This document shows, one piece after another, positions 5,477 to 8,924 of a stretch of 8,924 nt of DNA. Every line of letters begins with the position of its first letter. Within the stretch, counting starts at the first letter, position 1. The translations under genes and the position numbers were made by a program. The notes below the pieces were generated by a model. That model was not told the DNA's origin. It worked only from the letters and a program-made list of their open reading frames with translations, and made no database searches. Source of the DNA: Bacillota bacterium (GTDB lineage Bacteria > Bacillota > Clostridia > Christensenellales > UMGS416); NCBI GenBank assembly GCA_023409755.1, contig JAEYRA010000019.1, positions 1 to 8,924 of the forward strand, written 5' to 3'.

Positions 5477-6097
5477 TTAGTTCGGTACTTGCGAACCCTC
5501 CGGCAAGGCGCTGCGGAACGCCGCGCGATGGGCCACGGTGATGCCGTAGACCAACACCGGGTAGAGGAACGCCATGAGCAGGGACATGGGCCAGCGCACC
5601 GCCAGCAGTGACAGGAAGTATTGCCCCAGTGACAGCCCCTGCCCGGCGGAACTCAGGTTAATGAGAGCCAGCCCGAAGGTGTTGATGAGCAGCGAATTGA
5701 CGATTTGAGACACCAGCACGCCCACCTGCAACCGCCAGTACGTCTTCAGCGCCCGGGGGTTCAGGGTGCGAATGAGCCGGGTTTTGCCCGCCGTGCGTAC
5801 CAGGCGGAAGCTCGATACGAACAGAGCTGGCACCACGCCGGAGAGGGCGTACATGATGGTCGTCGTGGGGATGTATAGCCCGCCCTGTACCAGGAACCCC
5901 ATCAGGTCAGTCAGCGCGCCAACGGCAAGGCCCGCCAGCGGCCCGAAGAGGATGCCCGCTGCCATCGCTGGCACCGGGGCGAAACTCATCTTAGCTGTCA
6001 GGCTGATGGTGATGCTATATAGTTTCAGTACGACGCCCAGGGCCACCAACATGGCGCAGGTGACCAGCAGCAGCAGTCGGCGGTTTCGATTGAGCAT
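5477..6097 (-). CDS. folT: ECF transporter substrate-binding (S) component, folate family
   Basis: An integral membrane S component of an energy-coupling factor importer, which binds a vitamin and docks with a shared EcfA-A'-T module encoded elsewhere. About 206 residues with five to six hydrophobic helices: about 9-28 and 41-60, then 62-75, 82-98, 126-146 and 160-190 (numbered from the upstream Met). The segment SFAPVPAMAAGILFGPLAG followed by GALTDLMGFLV matches the folate (FolT) group, where a similar motif follows the first helix. The start is uncertain: Met at 6103 lies one base from the G8 run that must serve as ribosome site, while Met at 6097 lies seven bases from it and is preferred. 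A near-consensus promoter gives a leader of only about 25 nt, so no tetrahydrofolate riboswitch fits in it, although such riboswitches often precede folT. Folate as substrate is likely, not proven; other ECF S families share the fold. Confidence 0.82.
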   Translation of the reverse strand: MLNRNRRLLLLVTCAMLVALGVVLKLYSITISLTAKMSFAPVPAMAAGILFGPLAGLAVGALTDLMGFLVQGGLYIPTTTIMYALSGVVPALFVSSFRLVRTAGKTRLIRTLNPRALKTYWRLQVGVLVSQIVNSLLINTFGLALINLSSAGQGLSLGQYFLSLLAVRWPMSLLMAFLYPVLVYGITVAHRAAFRSALPEGSQVPN

Positions 6098-6129
6098 GTG
6101 CATTCCCCCCCCAGGATCGATGTGCCTTC

Positions 6130-6157
6130 ATTGTAAAAGAGGGCCGAACGTTGTCAA
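6130..6157 (-). promoter_or_regulatory. Sigma-A promoter of the folate ECF gene
   Basis: On the - strand, TTGACA (6157-6152), a 16-nt spacer and TACAAT (6135-6130). The -35 is perfect, the -10 is 5 of 6. Start site near 6123. Confidence 0.8.
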
Positions 6158-6418
6158 TCAACCCGAGCGTATTATGTGGAATTATACGCGATATTTCCGT
6201 CGGATTCCATAAGAATGATCGTGTTTGTCTGCGCCCAACTACCAGGGGGAAGCGGACAGCCGGTGCGACACCAATGCGCCGTGGGTGGCTGTGACGACAA
6301 GGGCCGCAGGCTGGGCAGTACAATTGCCCGTCTGAGCTTTCGGGGGAACCGGTCAGCGATCTTCGGCGTCCAAATGGGTGAATGGATGCGCGTGCCCTTC
6401 TTTCGCGGTCGTTTTTAC
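6158..6418. other. Divergent intergenic region between the folate ECF and LCP genes
   Basis: The gene-free stretch runs from about 6104 to 6492. Beyond the two promoters it holds a dyad GCGTAT (6167-6172) N11 ATACGC (6184-6189) just upstream of the folate-gene -35, a candidate operator. Between 6233 and 6330 several hairpins are possible on the + strand: ACAGCC with GGCTGT enclosing GGTG-CGA-CACC, and GGGCA (6313-6317) with TGCCC (6325-6329). At 6333-6383 the order GAGC, GGGGGAACC (6342-6350), GGGTGAAT (6376-6383) recalls the first half of the ydaO (c-di-AMP) riboswitch, but the conserved 3' half is not found. Small open frames here look non-coding: no ribosome sites, cysteine- and arginine-rich translations. 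Confidence 0.4.
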
Positions 6419-6447
6419 TTGACTTTGCAGGCGTAAACCATCATAAT
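6419..6447 (+). promoter_or_regulatory. Sigma-A promoter of the LCP gene
   Basis: TTGACT (6419-6424), a 17-nt spacer, CATAAT (6442-6447); each hexamer is 5 of 6 to consensus. Start site near 6454, leader about 39 nt. It lies inside the upstream extension of the LCP reading frame, which argues that the frame before 6493 is not translated. Confidence 0.75.
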
Positions 6448-6492
6448 TCATACAGATTTTGGTTTAGAGCAATCGGTACAGGAGTGCATGGC

Positions 6493-8430
6493 ATGGAAAA
6501 GGAACCCCAGTTGAACCCAAGCGAGCCGGCAGGAGCGACGAAGAGTGCCAGCGACCCCGCTACGGGGGGACACCCTTCAATAAACGCTGCTTCGGCCGAC
6601 ATCGGTATGGAGGAAACCAAGCGCATTGACACCCGGGAGGTACTACGGGCACAGGCCGGCCTGTTGGATAAGGCCAGCCATGCCGTGCCTGTGCGGGACT
6701 TGGTGCCGGTAGACACTGGGGAGATCCCCGTGGTGCAGGAGGAACGCAAGCCATCCGTTCCGGCATCCGAAAGGATCGTGGGGCGACCGGTGGCTCCCCA
6801 GCAGGGCAGTTGGTGGTCGCGGTATTGGAAGCCCATTGTGGTGGCGGCAGTCACCACAGTGCTGGTGGCTACGGCGGTCACCGTGGCAGTGGCGGTCAAC
6901 GCCATGAAGAACCCTGCCGAGGTGCTGGTGCGCACCACGTCCAGTGCTTCCGCCAATGTGCCAACCACAGGGAACGCTGATAGCACGGCCGCGGTGGGCG
7001 TGGTGCAGCCCACGGAGACCGCGCCGGATTATCAATTTGACGAAAACCAGATCACCGTGCTCATCCTGGGCACGGACCTGAGTAAAAAGCGCCAGGAAAA
7101 GGGGATGAACGCCCGCAGCGACACCTTGATGCTGGCGTCCATCAACCTGGAGACCAAGAAGATCAGTCTCATTTCCATTCCTCGCGATACCTACACCAAG
7201 ATCTATGGCAAGGAATCCTACCTGGGGTACTATGGTAAGATCAATGCCGCGTTTGCTTATGGCGGGGGCCTGAGCCAGAGCGGGGTGGATTATGCCGTCA
7301 ATACCGTCAGCCACTTCCTGGGCGGCGTTCCCATCGATTATTATGTGACGTTTGACATGGATCTGGTTAAGCAGCTCGTCAACGCCATCGGCGGCCTCAA
7401 GTTCAACATGGATCTGGACGTCACGATCAACGGCCACAAGTACACCCCCGGCTGGACCACCCTGGATGGGGGCGATGTGCTGCGGTATGCCCGGCACCGC
7501 CATTCCAGCGGCGGCGACTTTGGGCGGGTGGATCGCCAACAGAAGGTCATCGTCGCTCTCTTTGAGCAGCTCAAGGAAACCAAGCAGCTCTCCTCGGTGC
7601 CTAAACTTTATGAGGCGGTGAAGGAGAACATCACCACCAATATGGACCCGCTGCAGATTGCCGCCTTGGCCTGGTTTGGCATGGACGTGGATGTGGCTGG
7701 CATCACCCGTTACACCATTCCGGGTTCAACCATGACGATCAATGGCAGCAGCATTGTTGTGGCCAACCAGGAAGAGAAGGCCACCATCCTCAAGGAGGTC
7801 TTTGGCATCGACGTGCCGCACCGCTCGGAGGAGAGTGCCTCTTACCTGCAGAACCTCATCAAGAAGGCGTACAGCACCGGCAAGAGCATTGTCTCCACCG
7901 CTCAGAATTTCCTGGATAACAACAAGGGATACTACACCGGTGCCGAGGCCAGCGGTCTGAAAAGTGCCATCAACGCTTGGAACCGGGCTTACAGCCGCCG
8001 GGACAGTGAGGAAATGGCCGACTGCCAGCTGGATGTGGAGACCGAATACAACGTACTCTACGGCAAAGTCAGCGCGCGCAAGGATGCCATTCAAGCCGGT
8101 AAGGACAAGATTAGCTGGGCCAACGACCGCCTCAGCAAATACAGTGCCTACATTTCCTCCGGCGACCGTGCCACCATCGAGTCGCTCATCGCGGCGGTGC
8201 AAAGCTGTGTGAGCAGCAAGGATTATACCAACGTTGGCAGTGCCACTGCACAGCTGGAAAGCACGGCCCTGCCGATCTTTGAGAAGGCCAAGGAAGCGAT
8301 GAACAGCGGCGGAACGGACACCGATGAGCCGGCGGCCACCCCGACGCCTGGTGAGGAGACGGAAGAGCCTGCCGAGACAACATCAGCCCCGACGCCGGAA
8401 CCCACGCCGACGGAATCCGCGGTGGGCTGA
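6493..8430 (+). CDS. LytR-CpsA-Psr (LCP) family protein with C-terminal helical repeats
   Basis: LCP proteins transfer lipid-linked anionic glycopolymers (teichoic acid or capsule type) to peptidoglycan on the outer membrane face. 645 residues from ATG 6493, with AGGAG 6480-6484 eight bases upstream; the open frame reaches back to 6382, but the promoter lies within that part. Order: hydrophilic cytoplasmic tail of about 112 residues, longer than usual; one membrane helix (113-136); Ser/Thr linker; LCP domain (about 187-370) with R208-SDTL, SIPRD (228-232; R231, D232), KINAAFAYGG (249-258), LRYARHR (330-336) and GDFGRVDRQQ (341-350), the pyrophosphate-binding arginines and acidic residues being present; a helical region (450-602) built from two similar units; then a Thr/Pro/Glu-rich tail (603-645). 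Gene symbols such as lytR or tagU would be a guess. Single-gene unit with its own promoter and terminator. Its external Pro-rich tail resembles the CapA protein's linker. Confidence 0.94.
   Translation: MEKEPQLNPSEPAGATKSASDPATGGHPSINAASADIGMEETKRIDTREVLRAQAGLLDKASHAVPVRDLVPVDTGEIPVVQEERKPSVPASERIVGRPVAPQQGSWWSRYWKPIVVAAVTTVLVATAVTVAVAVNAMKNPAEVLVRTTSSASANVPTTGNADSTAAVGVVQPTETAPDYQFDENQITVLILGTDLSKKRQEKGMNARSDTLMLASINLETKKISLISIPRDTYTKIYGKESYLGYYGKINAAFAYGGGLSQSGVDYAVNTVSHFLGGVPIDYYVTFDMDLVKQLVNAIGGLKFNMDLDVTINGHKYTPGWTTLDGGDVLRYARHRHSSGGDFGRVDRQQKVIVALFEQLKETKQLSSVPKLYEAVKENITTNMDPLQIAALAWFGMDVDVAGITRYTIPGSTMTINGSSIVVANQEEKATILKEVFGIDVPHRSEESASYLQNLIKKAYSTGKSIVSTAQNFLDNNKGYYTGAEASGLKSAINAWNRAYSRRDSEEMADCQLDVETEYNVLYGKVSARKDAIQAGKDKISWANDRLSKYSAYISSGDRATIESLIAAVQSCVSSKDYTNVGSATAQLESTALPIFEKAKEAMNSGGTDTDEPAATPTPGEETEEPAETTSAPTPEPTPTESAVG
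7864..8292 (+). repeat. Tandem protein repeat in the LCP C-terminus (about 73-residue period)
   Basis: Residues 458-522 and 531-595 of the LCP protein align without gaps at an offset of 73. Shared positions include A..xxGKxxxS.A...L, Y in the loop before the second helix, S.I.A, and S..D before the third helix. The pattern of three amphipathic helices resembles FIVAR-type helical bundles of Gram-positive surface proteins. Identity is roughly one in five, so homology is likely but not proven by eye. Confidence 0.45.
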
Positions 8431-8455
8431 TAATCGCAGCCATGTGATACAACAT

Positions 8456-8495
8456 CGCCGACCCCTGCAAGCGCAGGCGGCCGGCGGTTTGTTTT
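8456..8495 (+). terminator. Rho-independent terminator of the LCP gene
   Basis: Stem CGCCG (8456-8460) plus CCTGC (8464-8468), loop AAGC, then GCAGG (8473-8477) and CGGCG (8482-8486), with small internal bulges, followed by GTTTGTTTT (8487-8495). It lies 25 nt after the LCP stop and upstream of the lon promoter. Confidence 0.7.
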
Positions 8496-8529
8496 CCGGG
8501 TGCAATGGCATCGTTGTTATTTACTGTAT

Positions 8530-8558
8530 TTGAAATAACGTGTCGCAACAGATATAAT
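8530..8558 (+). promoter_or_regulatory. Sigma-A promoter of lon
   Basis: TTGAAA (8530-8535), a 17-nt spacer, TATAAT (8553-8558). Near consensus. Start site near 8565, leader about 22 nt. No CIRCE or CtsR-type heat-shock operator was seen around it. Confidence 0.8.
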
Positions 8559-8586
8559 TATGCTGCTTATAGCAAAGGAGCAGGTG

Positions 8587-8924
8587 ATGGGATTGGATAA
8601 GAACGAGAGAATTCTCCCGCTGGTACCACTGCGGGGTTTGACTATTTTCCCTCATGTGGTGTTGAATTTTGACGTGGGCAGGGAGAAATCCATGGCCGCG
8701 TTGGACGATGCCATGGACCGGGACCAGTTGTTGCTGCTGGCCGCCCAGACCGACGCGGAACTCGATGAACCCGGTGCGGCGGACATCCATACCGTGGGAA
8801 CGGTGGGCCACATCCGGCAAATCGTGCGGCTGCCCGGGGATAATGTGCGTGTCATTGTGGAAGGCGTGCGCCGCGCCAGCCTTCTGGAGTTTGTGGACGA
8901 GGAGCCGTTCTTCCGTGTGCTGGT
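8587..8924 (+). CDS. lon: ATP-dependent protease Lon, N-terminal part (cut by window end)
   Basis: Cytoplasmic AAA+ serine protease that degrades misfolded and regulatory proteins. The start is ATG 8587, six bases after AAAGGAG 8574-8580. The 112 codons present cover most of the first half of the LON substrate-binding domain: ILPLVPLRGLTIFPHVV (residues 9-25), then the region ending IVEGVRRASLLEF, both typical of Lon. The ATPase and Ser-Lys protease domains lie beyond the window, so integrity cannot be judged. A stand-alone LON-domain protein would begin alike, but the PLVPLRG..IFPHVV start, the strong single promoter and full-length LON pattern favour the protease. Confidence 0.9.
   Translation, partial: MGLDKNERILPLVPLRGLTIFPHVVLNFDVGREKSMAALDDAMDRDQLLLLAAQTDAELDEPGAADIHTVGTVGHIRQIVRLPGDNVRVIVEGVRRASLLEFVDEEPFFRVL

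Noticed and set aside
6098..6129. Tetrahydrofolate riboswitch ahead of the folate ECF gene
   Set aside because: The promoter leaves only about 25 nt of leader, too short for that riboswitch, and none of its conserved blocks was seen.
6015..6323. Short - strand frame starting MYCPACGPC, zinc-ribbon-like
   Set aside because: No ribosome site, spans the folate ECF promoter and overlaps its coding start; Cys pairs arise from GC-rich chance.
6382..6492. Upstream extension of the LCP frame giving 37 more residues
   Set aside because: The TTGACT-17-CATAAT promoter lies inside it, and ATG 6493 has its own AGGAG at correct distance.
1..8924. CRISPR array, tRNA, rRNA, transposase or prophage signature
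   Set aside because: No regularly spaced repeats, no tRNA-like cloverleaf, no transposase or integrase motif noticed on either strand.

Overview
The window comes from a GC-rich bacterium, most likely a low-GC-phylum (Bacillota/Clostridia-type) anaerobe with an unusually high GC content. This is inferred from gene content, not a database match: an ECF-transporter S component of the folate type, a LytR-CpsA-Psr protein, a CapA-family protein with a Thr-Pro linker, a DUF378 membrane protein, strong AGGAGG ribosome binding sites, sigma-A type promoters and hairpin-plus-T terminators. There are seven complete protein genes and two partial ones, no rRNA or tRNA, no insertion sequence and no CRISPR array.

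Left block (1-2993): a tight three-gene carbohydrate operon on the + strand. It holds the C-terminal 60% of decarboxylating 6-phosphogluconate dehydrogenase (gnd), an SDR oxidoreductase of the D-mannonate/D-fructuronate (UxuB/YjmF) type that overlaps gnd by ATGA, and 8 nt later a lactate-racemase (LarA)-family enzyme with all the nickel-pincer active-site residues. A bidirectional hairpin terminator closes the block. Some LarA homologues are D-gluconate 2-epimerases, and the C2 epimer of gluconate is mannonate, the substrate of the SDR. The operon therefore reads as a bridge between the hexuronate pathway (fructuronate-mannonate) and gluconate/6-phosphogluconate, ending in ribulose-5-phosphate. 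This is the most interesting point in the window.

Middle block (2994-5476): a small DUF378 membrane protein whose Shine-Dalgarno can be fully paired in a leader hairpin; a convergent conserved 96-residue protein of unknown function on the - strand; then, from a divergent promoter region, a membrane-anchored CapA-type metallophosphatase. Its leader carries an attenuator-like hairpin, and the spacer behind it can fold around a 10-bp inverted repeat before a strong terminator.

Right block (5477-8924): a folate-type ECF S component on the - strand, a 390-bp divergent intergenic region with clear promoters at both ends, a 645-residue LCP-family cell-wall ligase with an unusual C-terminal tandem helical repeat, a terminator, and the start of ATP-dependent protease Lon behind a near-consensus promoter. 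The CapA and LCP proteins share one architecture (basic or charged cytoplasmic tail, one membrane helix, Thr/Pro/Glu-rich external segment) and probably both act on the outer face of the membrane in envelope polymer metabolism.
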